Below the pieces are notes generated by a model that was not told where the DNA came from, searched no databases, and saw only the letters and a program-made list of their open reading frames with translations. DNA of 64,000 bases, from assembly GCA_943324745.2 (NCBI GenBank), contig CALPMT020000013.1, positions 33,807-97,806 of the forward strand, given 5' to 3'. Shown piece after piece: positions 43,899 to 53,413 of the stretch. Numbering within the stretch: position 1 is the stretch's first letter; each line of letters starts with the position of its first letter. This stretch comes from Chitinophaga pinensis (lineage in GTDB: Bacteria; Bacteroidota; Bacteroidia; Flavobacteriales_D; Crocinitomicaceae). Made by a program: the position numbers and the translations under genes.

Positions 43899-45854
43899 AT
43901 GATAAAAGTTACATTGCCAGATGGTTCGGTACGTGAGTTCTCTAAAGGTACTACCGCATTGGATGTTGCATTGAGTATTTCGGAAGGATTAGCTCGAAAT
44001 GTATTAGCAGCCAAAGTAAATAATGAAGTTGTAGATGCAACACGTGTTTTGCCTGAAGCAAGTACCTTGAGTTTGTTAACTTGGAACGATGCTGAAGGAA
44101 AATCTACCATGTGGCATTCATCTGCACACTTGATGGCTGAAGCCTTGGAATTTTATTATCCTGGAATCAAACTTGCCATCGGTCCACCGGTAACAAATGG
44201 TTTTTACTACGATGTAGACTTTATGGAATACTCCATTAAAGAAGAAGATTTAGTGCGAATTGAAAATAAAATGAAAGAATTGGCGAAGGAAAAATTAAAA
44301 TTCGTTCGACAAGAAATTTCCAAAAGTGAAGCAATTGCCTATTTTTCCGATAAAAAAGACCCTTACAAGTTGGAGTTGTTAGAGAATTTAGAAGATGGAA
44401 ATATTACTTTTTATTCGCAAGGAAATTTTACAGATTTATGTAGAGGTCCACATATACCAGATACATCTCCTATCAAAGCAGTTAAGCTAACCGCTATTGC
44501 TGGTGCTTATTGGAGAGGTGATGAGAAAAACAAACAGTTGACACGTATCTATGGAATTACATTTCCTAAACAAGCTGAGTTAACTGAATACCTAGAAAAA
44601 GTTGAGGAAGCGAAACGTAGAGATCATCGTAAACTAGGGAAAGAGTTAGAGTTGTTTACTTTTTCTCAACGTGTTGGTCAAGGATTGCCTTTATGGTTAC
44701 CAAAAGGTGCTGCCTTGAGAGAACGTTTAGAGAATTTCCTGAAGAAAGCGCAGAAAAAAGCTGGTTACGAACAAGTTATTACACCTCATATTGGAAGTAA
44801 AGAATTGTATGTTTGTTCTGGTCATTATGAAAAGTATGGGGCTGATTCTTTTCAGCCAATTAAAACTCCAGATGATAACGAAGAGTTTTTATTAAAACCA
44901 ATGAACTGTCCGCATCATTGTGAAATATTCAAATCTAAACCAAGATCTTACAAAGAGTTACCTGCTCGTTTTGCCGAATTTGGAACTGTGTACCGTTATG
45001 AACAAAGTGGAGAATTACATGGTTTGACGCGAGTACGCGGGTTTACGCAAGATGATGCACATATTTTTTGCACACAAGACCAAGTGAAAGACGAGTTTAA
45101 GAAAGTGATTGACTTAGTGTTGTATATTTTCAAGACTCTTAAATTTGACAACTTCAAAGCTCAGATATCATTAAGAGATCCTGAAAATAACACTAAATAC
45201 ATTGGTTCTGATGAAAATTGGGCGAAAGCTGAATCTGCAATAATTGAAGCTGCTGCTGAAAAAGGATTACCAACAGTTGTTGAATATGGAGAAGCTGCGT
45301 TTTACGGACCGAAATTAGATTTTATGGTTCAAGATGCATTGGGGCGTGAATGGCAACTAGGTACTATTCAGGTAGATTACAATTTACCTGAACGATTTGA
45401 ATTAGAATATACTGGAAGCGATAATGCAAAACACAGACCGGTAATGATTCACCGTGCACCTTTTGGTTCGATGGAACGCTTTGTTGCTGTTTTATTAGAA
45501 CACTGTGCTGGTGACTTTCCTTTATGGTTAGCAACTGAGCAAGTATTTATTTTACCAATCAGTGATAAGTACAACGAGTTTGCAGAAAATGTTCGTAGTT
45601 TGCTAAATAATTCCGATATTCGCTCTTTCGTTGACGACCGAAATGAAAAAATAGGAAAGAAAATTCGCGAAGCAGAGCTCAAAAAGGCTCCATTTATGTT
45701 GGTAATTGGAGAAAAAGAATTTGATAGTCAGACAGTTTCTGTAAGACAAAGAGGTTCTGGTGATTTAGGCTCTATGTCGATAGAAGAATTTACAAATACG
45801 ATTGAAGTCGCAATAAACAATGAATTAGCAATAAATGCTTTAGTTACTGAATGA
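43899..45854 (+). CDS. thrS: Threonyl-tRNA synthetase
   Basis: I start at ATG 43899 ([14 protein letters not shown], 651 residues), where the N-terminal TGS domain begins. An upstream in-frame TTG adds nothing conserved and overlaps the promoter. The order is TGS, editing domain ([11 protein letters not shown] with catalytic His), class II core ([12 protein letters not shown] zinc/active-site block, [12 protein letters not shown]) and anticodon-binding domain. It charges tRNA-Thr. The stop overlaps the infC start (ATGA), giving a thrS-infC-rpmI-rplT unit. Confidence 0.97.
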   Translation: MIKVTLPDGSVREFSKGTTALDVALSISEGLARNVLAAKVNNEVVDATRVLPEASTLSLLTWNDAEGKSTMWHSSAHLMAEALEFYYPGIKLAIGPPVTNGFYYDVDFMEYSIKEEDLVRIENKMKELAKEKLKFVRQEISKSEAIAYFSDKKDPYKLELLENLEDGNITFYSQGNFTDLCRGPHIPDTSPIKAVKLTAIAGAYWRGDEKNKQLTRIYGITFPKQAELTEYLEKVEEAKRRDHRKLGKELELFTFSQRVGQGLPLWLPKGAALRERLENFLKKAQKKAGYEQVITPHIGSKELYVCSGHYEKYGADSFQPIKTPDDNEEFLLKPMNCPHHCEIFKSKPRSYKELPARFAEFGTVYRYEQSGELHGLTRVRGFTQDDAHIFCTQDQVKDEFKKVIDLVLYIFKTLKFDNFKAQISLRDPENNTKYIGSDENWAKAESAIIEAAAEKGLPTVVEYGEAAFYGPKLDFMVQDALGREWQLGTIQVDYNLPERFELEYTGSDNAKHRPVMIHRAPFGSMERFVAVLLEHCAGDFPLWLATEQVFILPISDKYNEFAENVRSLLNNSDIRSFVDDRNEKIGKKIREAELKKAPFMLVIGEKEFDSQTVSVRQRGSGDLGSMSIEEFTNTIEVAINNELAINALVTE

Positions 45855-46402
45855 GAAAAGAGCCAAGAAAAAGATTAGTACCTCAACAAGAGCCTGATCA
45901 ACACAAAATTAATGAGAAGATTACTGCAAGGGAAATCCGTCTTGTAATGGAGAGTGAAGAACCGAAAGTAATGTCTACATTCGATGCTATTAAATTAGCT
46001 GAAGAACAAGAGATGGACTTAGTCGAGATTTCACCAAACGCTGTACCTCCTGTTTGTAAAATAATGGATTATAGAAAGTTTTTATATAATCAAAAAAGAA
46101 AGCAAAAGGAATTAAAGGCAAAACAAAGTAAGGTAATAATTAAAGAAATTCGATTTGGTCCTAATACTGATGAACATGATTTTCAATTTAAATTAGTGCA
46201 TGCAAAGAAATTCTTGGAAGAAGGTTCAAAGGTAAAAGCATACGTTTTCTTTCGTGGAAGAACGATTGTTTTTAAAGACCGTGGAGAGATTTTATTACTT
46301 CGTTTCGCTCAAGAAATTGGTGATTTAGGAGTGTTGGAATCTATGCCAAAATTAGAAGGTAAGCGTATGATAATTATGCTTAATCCTAAAAAAGGAAAAT
46401 AA
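45851..46402 (+). CDS. infC: Translation initiation factor IF-3
   Basis: The 183-residue protein is full length. The N-terminal domain ([34 protein letters not shown]) and C-terminal domain ([30 protein letters not shown]) are both present. IF-3 prevents subunit association and proofreads the start codon. Many infC genes start with AUU for autoregulation. Here an ATG overlapping the thrS stop fits best, so coupling to thrS is likely. Confidence 0.95.
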   Translation: MRKEPRKRLVPQQEPDQHKINEKITAREIRLVMESEEPKVMSTFDAIKLAEEQEMDLVEISPNAVPPVCKIMDYRKFLYNQKRKQKELKAKQSKVIIKEIRFGPNTDEHDFQFKLVHAKKFLEEGSKVKAYVFFRGRTIVFKDRGEILLLRFAQEIGDLGVLESMPKLEGKRMIIMLNPKKGK

Positions 46403-46460
46403 GAGATTGTCGCAAGACACAAAATAGCTGATATAGGGGTAACACTTAAAAAAAGTAAAG

Positions 46461-46658
46461 ATGCCAAAAATGAAAACTAAATCCAGTGCGAAGAAGAGAT
46501 TCACGATAACTGGAAGTGGTAAAATCAAGAGAAAACACGCTTTTAAAAGCCACATTCTTACGAAAAAAACTAAAAAGCAAAAGAGAAATTTGACTCATGC
46601 TGGACTTGTTCATGCTTCAGATGAATCAAATATCAAATTGCAATTATGTATGAAATAG
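46461..46658 (+). CDS. rpmI: 50S ribosomal protein L35
   Basis: The 65-residue basic protein [15 protein letters not shown] ... [12 protein letters not shown] is typical L35. It sits between infC (58 bases) and rplT, the conserved order. A 9-base inverted repeat surrounds its stop codon (46647-46667). Confidence 0.96.
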   Translation: MPKMKTKSSAKKRFTITGSGKIKRKHAFKSHILTKKTKKQKRNLTHAGLVHASDESNIKLQLCMK

Positions 46659-46667
46659 TTTCATACA
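46647..46667 (+). promoter_or_regulatory. Hairpin spanning the rpmI stop codon
   Basis: TGTATGAAA and TTTCATACA are perfect inverted copies, and the 3-base loop is the TAG stop of rpmI. It could influence termination, mRNA stability or L20 translation. In other phyla L20 controls this operon by binding RNA, but I see no evident mimic here. Confidence 0.4.
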
Positions 46668-46747
46668 GGTTCAACGTTTAACCCAATAGTGGAGTACATA
46701 AGCCTTCTGAAATAGTGAAGCACCCTCTTTTAAAAAACAAAAAAAAT

Positions 46748-47095
46748 ATGCCAAGATCGGTAAATCACGTGGCTTCAAGAGCGAGAAGAAAATCGTTTAT
46801 GAAGTTAGCCAAAGGTTACTTTGGAAGAAGAAAAAATGTTTGGACAGTAGCAAAAAATGCTATTGAAAAAGGTTTGAATTACGCCTATGAAGGTCGTAAA
46901 CAAAAGAAAAGAAATTTTCGATCATTGTGGATCGCTCGTATCAATGCGGGTGCTCGTCAACACGGATTAAGTTATTCTCAATTTATGGGCGCTGTTCATA
47001 AAAGCGGAATTGAATTAAACCGTAAAGTTTTAGCTGATTTAGCAATGAATCACCCTGAAGCTTTCAAAGCAGTTGTTGAGACTGTTAAAAAATAA
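46748..47095 (+). CDS. rplT: 50S ribosomal protein L20
   Basis: The start is at ATG 46748 ([15 protein letters not shown], 115 residues), the normal L20 beginning. The open frame extends 11 codons upstream without similarity. [18 protein letters not shown] and [18 protein letters not shown] are family blocks. L20 is needed for early 50S assembly. The 89-base spacer after rpmI is long for this operon and may hold translational control. A terminator follows. Confidence 0.96.
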   Translation: MPRSVNHVASRARRKSFMKLAKGYFGRRKNVWTVAKNAIEKGLNYAYEGRKQKKRNFRSLWIARINAGARQHGLSYSQFMGAVHKSGIELNRKVLADLAMNHPEAFKAVVETVKK

Positions 47096-47122
47096 TAAGT
47101 AACTGACTCTATATCGCATAAG

Positions 47123-47153
47123 AAAGGCTCTCTATTTTGAGGGCCTTTTTTGT
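47123..47153 (+). terminator. Rho-independent terminator after rplT
   Basis: A stem of about 10 bases (AAAGGCTCTC / GAGGGCCTTT, one G-T pair) with a loop of 6 is followed by T6, ending the thrS-infC-rpmI-rplT operon. Confidence 0.85.
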
Positions 47154-47162
47154 TGTTATATA

Positions 47163-47684
47163 TTAATTGATTGGAATATTATTGAATGATCCATTACTTA
47201 TTTTAATTCCTCCACCAGTTAATGGGCTTATTTGTGTCGCATCAAAATAAAAAACACCCGAAACAACTCTATTAATCATGTCGTATTTTGTAATGGTTAT
47301 ACTCCCCAAATTACTGGCGTCAGTTGAGAATACTGTTAAACCAATAGGAGCTATTCCTTCTGTGTATGTGCCTGTATTCCCATCACCTTGAGGTCCATCG
47401 GAACTATTTAATAAATATGTTCCAATCGAAGATGTTTTTATATAAAGTAATATTTGCTTCGTAGGAGTGTAACTAGTCGAACCGTTTATTTTAAGCATTC
47501 CATTTGATATAGTAGCCCAGCCATTAACATTGTAATTTACTTCGTTAATAGTGAAGTTTATACTTGAATTTTGTGGTGTAATTAAAGTGTTTGTTGATTT
47601 TTTGGAACAACTTGTCATCAATATGAAACAAGTTCCAAGTTGAAATGTTAAGGTGATGAATTTATTTAAGTATTTATTAAGCAA
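47163..47684 (-). CDS. Lipoprotein of unknown function
   Basis: The 173-residue protein has a signal sequence with a lipobox ending at Cys26 (FILMTSC), then about 145 residues of Ser/Thr/Gly-rich beta-type sequence (SINFTINEVNYNVNGW, GVFYFDATQI). It resembles small Bacteroidota lipoproteins, but I cannot assign a family with certainty. It follows the ECF sigma factor gene after a 3-base gap, so the two are probably co-transcribed. It shows no anti-sigma features (no cytoplasmic domain). Confidence 0.75.
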   Translation of the reverse strand: MLNKYLNKFITLTFQLGTCFILMTSCSKKSTNTLITPQNSSINFTINEVNYNVNGWATISNGMLKINGSTSYTPTKQILLYIKTSSIGTYLLNSSDGPQGDGNTGTYTEGIAPIGLTVFSTDASNLGSITITKYDMINRVVSGVFYFDATQISPLTGGGIKISNGSFNNIPIN

Positions 47685-47687
47685 GAA

Positions 47688-48293
47688 TTAAATACTTTCC
47701 TTTGTGTTTTCAATCATATTAGCTAAAAAATCTCGAGCTCTAAATAACTGAGCCTTCACTGTACCTAAAGGCAGGTTAAGTGCTTCAGATATTTCTTCGT
47801 AACTTAACTCATCAAAGTATCTTAATTCAACTAATTCGCGATAGCGTGGCTTTAATTTGGTAACAAGGTTTCTCATCATTTTCACTTTTTGAGCATGAAT
47901 AATTGCCTCTTCTGGATTATGCAAATCTGTACGTGCATCAAAATGAATTATTTCACCATCATCAGTTGTATACCCTGAATCCATTGATGTTACTTTTATA
48001 CGTTTTTTTCGAATGAAATCGATACAATTATTAGAGGCAATTTTAAAAAGCCAAGTGCTGAAGGCAAAATTGGGAGAGTACTGATCTAATCGACTAAAAG
48101 CTTTACCAAATGCCTCTATGGTTAAATCGTCAGCGTCATCCGTGTTTTTAACCATTTTAAACATCATAAAGTAAATGGAATCGCGGTAACGTTCCATTAA
48201 TTCTGCATAAGCTGATTGACTTCCTTTCTTTGCAGCATCAAGTAATACTAAATCGTGTTTGGCTTTGTCAGATAAATTTTCGCTTACTTCCAT
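47688..48293 (-). CDS. ECF-type RNA polymerase sigma factor
   Basis: The 201-residue protein has sigma region 2 (DADDLTIEAFGKAFSRLDQY, FSTWLFKIASNNCIDFIRKK) and region 4 (RYFDELSYEEISEALNLPLGTVKAQLFRARDFL), the usual ECF arrangement. It directs polymerase to an unknown regulon. Its start overlaps the end of the GT2 gene by 10 bases, and a lipoprotein gene follows. No anti-sigma factor gene is adjacent. Confidence 0.93.
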   Translation of the reverse strand: MEVSENLSDKAKHDLVLLDAAKKGSQSAYAELMERYRDSIYFMMFKMVKNTDDADDLTIEAFGKAFSRLDQYSPNFAFSTWLFKIASNNCIDFIRKKRIKVTSMDSGYTTDDGEIIHFDARTDLHNPEEAIIHAQKVKMMRNLVTKLKPRYRELVELRYFDELSYEEISEALNLPLGTVKAQLFRARDFLANMIENTKESI

Positions 48294-49426
48294 TTTGAAA
48301 TTCTTGGTTTTTCAGAAGTATAATACAAAACAGGTTGAAGTAATGCATAGAATAATTCAAAAAATGGAAGCGATAAGATGAATTTTTTCCCCTTTAATTT
48401 GGAAAAACATCGACCTTGTACGAACCATTTAAGTGCAATTACACCAGTAAAAATAAAACCTGTAAATAAAGTGTACTCCTTATCAAGAAGTAAAATAACA
48501 AAAGAAAACCATAACAATATGAGACTAAGAGGATAGATTCCTAACAATGCTTTTTTAATAACCTGATATTTTCCAGCTGTAGAATAGTGTCTTGATTTTT
48601 GATCAATCCATGATTTCCAAGAGTTTTTCGGTGTTGAGTAACAATGTGTTTCAGGGTTTAATTGGATTGAATATGAATTTAATTTCGCAGCTTCTTGTAC
48701 AAATAAATCATCATCTCCAGAACTGATGGAATAGTGTGACTTAAATCCGCTTACTGATTTGAAGGCTGTTTTTGTATACGCCAGATTTCGACCTACACCC
48801 ATGTACGGCATTTTAGCCATCGCGAAAGAAAAGTAGTTCATTGCAATAAATATTGTGTCAAATCGAATGACTTTATTTAAGAATCCTTCTTCTTCCTTGT
48901 AAGGGCCATAACCCAATACTATTTGTGTGTTATTTGCAAATCCATCTACCATGCCTTGAAGCCATAAGTTACTTTCAGGTTGACAATCTGCATCTGTAAA
49001 TAAAAGGTTCTCGTGAAGAGCTGATTTTATCCCAAGTGTTAATGGCAATTTTTTTCCAACTCCAATGTGCTTACTTCTTTCCACTTCAATCATTCTGAGG
49101 TGTGGATATTTCATTTTGTAAGCATTGATTATATGATACGATTCGTCAATCGATTGATGGTTTACAACAATTACTTCAAAGTTTGGGTAATCTTGTTCTA
49201 GAATTAAAGGAAGATTTGCAAATAAATTATCTGAATCGTTTCTTGCTGCAATTATTATGGAAATGGGTGGTTTTTCAGTGTTTTTCATGTTTTTTTTCTT
49301 GAATGATGTAAATGCTAATCGACTGAAAAAGTAGAAAGTAAATACCAATTGTATCAATGCACAAAATGCAAAAAAGCAAAAGACAAAAAGAGAAAGTTGT
49401 GTTTCAAAACTTGGTAAAATTTCCAT
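48284..49426 (-). CDS. Membrane glycosyltransferase, family 2
   Basis: The 380-residue protein has an N-terminal membrane helix, a GT-A domain (ISIIIAARNDSDNL; FTDADCQP as the DxD region near 140; SGDDDLFVQE as the acceptor-side acidic motif) and two to three C-terminal helices. It resembles processive GT2 enzymes that extend lipid-linked or surface glycans. It lacks the clear QxxRW of cellulose synthases, having WIDQKSRHYST in that place. It is first in a leftward operon with the sigma factor gene, divergent from tgt. Confidence 0.9.
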   Translation of the reverse strand: MEILPSFETQLSLFVFCFFAFCALIQLVFTFYFFSRLAFTSFKKKNMKNTEKPPISIIIAARNDSDNLFANLPLILEQDYPNFEVIVVNHQSIDESYHIINAYKMKYPHLRMIEVERSKHIGVGKKLPLTLGIKSALHENLLFTDADCQPESNLWLQGMVDGFANNTQIVLGYGPYKEEEGFLNKVIRFDTIFIAMNYFSFAMAKMPYMGVGRNLAYTKTAFKSVSGFKSHYSISSGDDDLFVQEAAKLNSYSIQLNPETHCYSTPKNSWKSWIDQKSRHYSTAGKYQVIKKALLGIYPLSLILLWFSFVILLLDKEYTLFTGFIFTGVIALKWFVQGRCFSKLKGKKFILSLPFFELFYALLQPVLYYTSEKPRISKWK

Positions 49427-49474
49427 TTTGTATATCCTTTTCGTTAAAAATGAATGAAATCAGTAAATAGCAGT

Positions 49475-49482
49475 TATCTTTG
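49475..49482 (+). promoter_or_regulatory. Candidate -7 box (TATCTTTG) for tgt
   Basis: An exact TAnnTTTG match ending 26 bases before the tgt ATG at 49509. It supports that start over the TTG at 49485, which would lie almost at the transcription start. Confidence 0.5.
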
Positions 49483-49508
49483 CTTTGTTTAATTTAGGTC
49501 ACAAATAT

Positions 49509-50639
49509 ATGCATTTTGAACTTCATCATACCGATTCCGCATCAAAAGCGCGTGCAGGAGTTTTACACACGGATCACGGGATAATTGAAACACCAATATT
49601 CATGCCGGTAGGGACAGCAGGAACCGTTAAAGGCGTTCACCAGCATGAGCTCAAAGAAGATGTGAAAGCACAAATAATTTTGGGTAATACGTATCATTTA
49701 TTTTTACGACCTGGTTTAGAAGTGTTGAATGGAGCTGGTGGGTTACATAAATTTATGAATTGGGATGGACCAATCTTAACTGATAGTGGAGGTTATCAGG
49801 TATATTCCTTGTCGAATTCGAATAATATTTCAGAGGAAGGTGTTCGTTTTCAGTCACATCATGATGGAAGTTATCATTTTTTTACACCAGAACGAGCGAT
49901 TGAGATTCAGCGTGTAATTGGGGGGGATATTATAATGGCTTTTGATGAATGTACTCCTTTTCCATGTGATTATGCGTATGCAAAAAAATCGCTTGCAATG
50001 ACACATCGTTGGTTAGGAAGATGTTTTGAAGCAATGGATAAAACGGAACCATTATATGGCCATAATCAAGCGTTATTTCCAATAGTTCAAGGAAGTACTT
50101 TTAAAGACTTGCGGACTGAATCAGCGGAAGTAATCGCTTCCTTTGATGCTATAGGAAATGCAATCGGGGGGCTGTCTGTTGGTGAACCGGATGAAGATTT
50201 GTATGAAATGACAGATTTGGTTTGCTCTATTTTACCAAAAGATAAACCTCGTTATTTAATGGGGGTAGGAACACCTGCAAATTTATTGGAATGTATTGCG
50301 CTTGGAGTTGATATGTTTGATTGTGTAATGCCGTCTAGAAATGCACGTCATGGGATGTTGTTTACTTGGCAAGGTACAATTAATATTAAAAATGAAAAAT
50401 GGAAATGTGATTATTCTCCTTTAGATTTATCTGGTGATTCTTATGTTGATTCAACCTACTCCAAAGCCTATTTGAGACATTTGATTAAATCGAATGAAAA
50501 TTTAGGTATACAAATAGCTACATTACACAATTTAAACTTCTATTTATCTTTAATGAAGGAAGCTAGAAAAAGAATTATTGATGGTACTTTTACTGTATGG
50601 AAAAATCAACTTGTTCCAATATTAAGTCAACGTTTGTAG
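49509..50639 (+). CDS. tgt: tRNA-guanine transglycosylase without the usual zinc cysteines
   Basis: I start at ATG 49509 (MHFELHHTDSASKARAG, 376 residues). Tgt swaps guanine-34 for preQ1 in tRNAs with GUN anticodons. Catalytic parts are present: TPIFMPVGTAGTVKG, LTDSGGYQVYSL, GGLSVGEP and DMFDCVMPSRNARHG with the nucleophile Asp. The normal C-terminal zinc site is CxCxxC plus His. Here it reads GDSYVD (codons at 50433-50450, about residues 309-314), so three Cys ligands are gone, while a His (LHNL, about 340) remains. The permease gene follows after 4 bases. Confidence 0.94.
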   Translation: MHFELHHTDSASKARAGVLHTDHGIIETPIFMPVGTAGTVKGVHQHELKEDVKAQIILGNTYHLFLRPGLEVLNGAGGLHKFMNWDGPILTDSGGYQVYSLSNSNNISEEGVRFQSHHDGSYHFFTPERAIEIQRVIGGDIIMAFDECTPFPCDYAYAKKSLAMTHRWLGRCFEAMDKTEPLYGHNQALFPIVQGSTFKDLRTESAEVIASFDAIGNAIGGLSVGEPDEDLYEMTDLVCSILPKDKPRYLMGVGTPANLLECIALGVDMFDCVMPSRNARHGMLFTWQGTINIKNEKWKCDYSPLDLSGDSYVDSTYSKAYLRHLIKSNENLGIQIATLHNLNFYLSLMKEARKRIIDGTFTVWKNQLVPILSQRL

Positions 50640-50643
50640 ATTT

Positions 50644-51720
50644 ATGCTATCTATCTTAGATAAATACATTATAAAAAAATTCTTGTCAACATATTTTTTT
50701 ATGTTGGGAATTATCATGCTTTTATCAATGGTTTTTGACATCTCTGCCAATTTGAGTGAGTTTATTCAGAATAAAGCACCGATTTCATCCATTTTTATAG
50801 ATTATTATTTAAATTTTTTAGTCTACTATGGAAATACGTTCTCTTCAATAATAGTATTCATTTCTGTTATTTGGTTTACCGCAAAGATGGCGCAAGATTC
50901 TGAAATTATACCAATGTTATTTAGTGGAAGACCTTTTATTAGGATCTTAAAACCATATGCAATAAGTGCTACCATCTTATTAGTATTGTCTATTTTTATT
51001 AATCATTTTTTATTACCTATATCGAATAAAATTCGTCTAGATTTTGAAGAAAAATATTACCGTTCCCGTATTTTAGTGGAGAATTACCATGCAGAATTTA
51101 ATAAAGAAAAATATGTCTATTTTTCATCATATAACAGTGATGAAAATATAGTGTATAACTTTAATATGGAGCAATGGACTAAAGACAATAAACCTAGCTA
51201 TTTTATTCGTGCGACTACTGCAAAAAATATATTAGGAACCAATAAGTGGGAGTTAATGGATTTTTATGAGCGAAAAATTGGTGAAACAAATGATATTTTA
51301 AGATCAGGTCATAGAAAAGACACGGTATTCACTTTTAAAATTGAAGATTTAGCAATTAGAGATAATCGGAGTGAAACGATGACTAATAAACAGTTAAGTG
51401 ATTTTATTAATCGAGAGATTGCTAAAGGTTCAGCAAATGTTCCGATGCATAAAATAGTGTTGTATCAACGGACTTCTTTGCCTTTTGCAGTGTATGTATT
51501 AACAATCATAGGGGTAGCAGTTTCTAGTACAAAAAAAAGAGGTGGTATAGGATTGAATATTGCAATTGGATTAGGTTTTGCATTTATTTATATTTTTGCG
51601 ATGAAAATTACAACAGTGGCTGCTATGAAAGTTGGTTTTCCAGTATTGTTAGCTGTTTGGATACCTAATATTTTATTTGGGTTAGTGGGTGTTTATTTGT
51701 ATAGGATTTCGCCTAAATAA
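50644..51720 (+). CDS. LptF/LptG-family permease
   Basis: The 358-residue protein has six membrane helices in two groups of three separated by a beta-rich periplasmic domain. The start SILDKYIIKKFLSTYFF is typical of YjgP/YjgQ. LptF and LptG form the inner-membrane part of the lipopolysaccharide exporter with LptB. Only one family gene is here, so the partner and the F or G identity are not determined. It lies 4 bases after tgt. Confidence 0.92.
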   Translation: MLSILDKYIIKKFLSTYFFMLGIIMLLSMVFDISANLSEFIQNKAPISSIFIDYYLNFLVYYGNTFSSIIVFISVIWFTAKMAQDSEIIPMLFSGRPFIRILKPYAISATILLVLSIFINHFLLPISNKIRLDFEEKYYRSRILVENYHAEFNKEKYVYFSSYNSDENIVYNFNMEQWTKDNKPSYFIRATTAKNILGTNKWELMDFYERKIGETNDILRSGHRKDTVFTFKIEDLAIRDNRSETMTNKQLSDFINREIAKGSANVPMHKIVLYQRTSLPFAVYVLTIIGVAVSSTKKRGGIGLNIAIGLGFAFIYIFAMKITTVAAMKVGFPVLLAVWIPNILFGLVGVYLYRISPK

Positions 51721-51746
51721 TGAATTATAAATAATATTTATTCAAA

Positions 51747-52046
51747 ATGTTTGGAAATAATCAACAAGAAATGCTTTTAAAAATGCAAAAAGCAATGGAA
51801 GAAAGCAAACGTAAATTGGAGGAGATCCGAGTAAGTGGAGATGCAGGTGGAGGTTTAATTCGAGTTGAATTTGATGGTAATCGAAAATTGATAAGTTTAG
51901 AAATCAACACCTCGTTGAACGATATTGAAAAGGAGGACCTTGAAGATTTGTTAGCAGTCGCAATTGCTAAGGCATTAGAAGCTGTTGAAGTTGTTAATGA
52001 ACAAACAATGTCAACTTCAGCCATGAATTTTTTACCTAAATTTTAA
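51747..52046 (+). CDS. YbaB/EbfC family nucleoid-associated protein
   Basis: The 99-residue protein matches YbaB: N-terminal helix (MLLKMQKAMEESKRKLEEI), core GDAGGGLIRVEFDGNRKLISLEI and a C-terminal helix region. The dimer binds DNA. In many bacteria ybaB sits with dnaX and recR, but here it lies between an LptF/G gene and the folate enzyme gene. Its stop overlaps the next start by one base. Confidence 0.9.
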   Translation: MFGNNQQEMLLKMQKAMEESKRKLEEIRVSGDAGGGLIRVEFDGNRKLISLEINTSLNDIEKEDLEDLLAVAIAKALEAVEVVNEQTMSTSAMNFLPKF

Positions 52047-52615
52047 TGGATAAAAAGTCTTTACGGGGTATCTATTTTGAAAAACGTAAAGCATTAACTT
52101 TAAATGATAAGCTGATTCTTGAAGAATCGATTGTATATCATTTAGTTGATAATTTTTCTTTTTCAGGAAAAGTTTTTAGTTGTTTTTTGCCTATTTTATC
52201 TAAAAATGAGATAGATACATGGGTTGTGATTAATAAGATTTGTGTTGATGGCGGAAAAATTGGATTGACAGTTTGGAATATGAAAACAGATACATTGACG
52301 CATCGTTTATATTCTGAAAATTCAAAAATAGAGTTAAATTCTTTTGGAATACCTGAACCAATAAATGGAGAAATGATGCCAATAGACGAATTCGATTATG
52401 TTATTGTACCTTTATTAGTTGCTGATATAAATGGACATCGTGTTGGATATGGTAAAGGGGTTTATGATCGTTTTTTGTCAAGTTGTTCTAAAAACACAAA
52501 ATTTATCGGATTGTCTTTATTTGACTTAGTAGCACCTATTGATGATATAAATGTATTAGATATTCCATTAGATGCTTGTATTACACCTGCAAAATGTATT
52601 TTTTTTGAAAAATAA
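52046..52615 (+). CDS. 5-formyltetrahydrofolate cyclo-ligase
   Basis: The 189-residue protein converts 5-formyl-THF to 5,10-methenyl-THF with ATP. The family motif VGYGKGVYDRFL is present near residue 133, and FSCFLPILSKNEIDTW fits the substrate region. Overlap by one base with ybaB implies an operon. Its 3' end overlaps a possible small membrane protein gene. Confidence 0.9.
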   Translation: MDKKSLRGIYFEKRKALTLNDKLILEESIVYHLVDNFSFSGKVFSCFLPILSKNEIDTWVVINKICVDGGKIGLTVWNMKTDTLTHRLYSENSKIELNSFGIPEPINGEMMPIDEFDYVIVPLLVADINGHRVGYGKGVYDRFLSSCSKNTKFIGLSLFDLVAPIDDINVLDIPLDACITPAKCIFFEK

Positions 52616-52763
52616 CCCTCAAAATCAAGGGAAGTTTCATTTACTCGCCATTTTTGGGATTCCTGTTTTATTAATTTTGATTTTTGTTGTCAAAATTGTT
52701 TGGTTAATTTTGGTTTATACTTTGTTATTGAGCTTAGTAACTAGGTATCTCTTTAAAAAGTAA
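52605..52763 (+). CDS. Possible small membrane protein
   Basis: A TTG at 52605 overlapping the end of the cyclo-ligase gene would give 52 residues, MKNNPQNQGKFHLLAIFGIP, with two hydrophobic stretches (LLAIFGIPVLLILIFVVKIV and LILVYTLLLSLVTRYL) and a basic end. The hydrophobic pattern and the frame ending in TAA fit a real protein. I recognise no family. The frame continues open further upstream inside the ligase gene, so the start is uncertain. Confidence 0.45.
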   Translation: MKNNPQNQGKFHLLAIFGIPVLLILIFVVKIVWLILVYTLLLSLVTRYLFKK

Positions 52764-52817
52764 TGAAACTTTAAATTAAATTCTACGTTTCAGTTTATTA
52801 GTTGTTAATAATACTGG

Positions 52818-53375
52818 ATGAATCGAAGTTTATATAGCGGATTATTATTTGTTGTTTGGAGTGTCACTTGTTCAGTGTGCCCCAATCCTTCTCCACGTGG
52901 AGTTTTCGCTGCTAAAGTATGTGTACAAGCAAATGGTGAGTTGTATATGTTATTCGCATTTATTGATAACGGAGTTACTTTATCTCATAAGAAAATACTT
53001 ACAAAAGACGAATTCGCTAAATTTGCCTCAGGTTATTGGCCAAGTATTTATAATCCGGAAAGAAGAAATTATTTCAAAGAAAATAAATTAGATTGTGGTG
53101 TAATAGAAAACCATGAATTCAATCAGAAAATTTCCTATTGTACACCTTTAGATTCTTTATGGAAAATTAGATTTTCTATGTTTCCTTTTACTAATAATAA
53201 TGACAAAGGATGGAGTGAAGGAGTTTACCACCCCTCTGAAAAGCAGTCCTTATATTTATTAGAACGTTATGGACTTAAAAGTTTTGAATCCAGTTATTTT
53301 ATTGATGATAAATTTTGGTTATTACTTCGTGATATACAGGATCCTGTATGGGTGTTAATGTATAAATCTTTATAA
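52818..53375 (+). CDS. Secreted or anchored protein of unknown function
   Basis: The 185-residue protein begins with a hydrophobic stretch (LYSGLLFVVWSVTCS) that could be a signal peptide. The Cys lacks a proper lipobox (Thr at -1). The remainder is rich in aromatic residues (SGYWPSIYNPERRNYF, DDKFWLLLRD) and has two or three Cys. No known domain is visible. It stands 38 bases before the M4 protease gene on the same strand, possibly in one transcript. I accept it because of its length and typical codon use. Confidence 0.7.
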   Translation: MNRSLYSGLLFVVWSVTCSVCPNPSPRGVFAAKVCVQANGELYMLFAFIDNGVTLSHKKILTKDEFAKFASGYWPSIYNPERRNYFKENKLDCGVIENHEFNQKISYCTPLDSLWKIRFSMFPFTNNNDKGWSEGVYHPSEKQSLYLLERYGLKSFESSYFIDDKFWLLLRDIQDPVWVLMYKSL

Positions 53376-53413
53376 AAAGTTGTATCTTAGCGTAAAATTT
53401 TAGTGCAAATTTT

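Noticed and set aside
43763..44110. 115-codon minus-strand frame opposite thrS
   Set aside because: It runs antisense through the thrS start and its promoter. thrS is certain, so this is a shadow frame.
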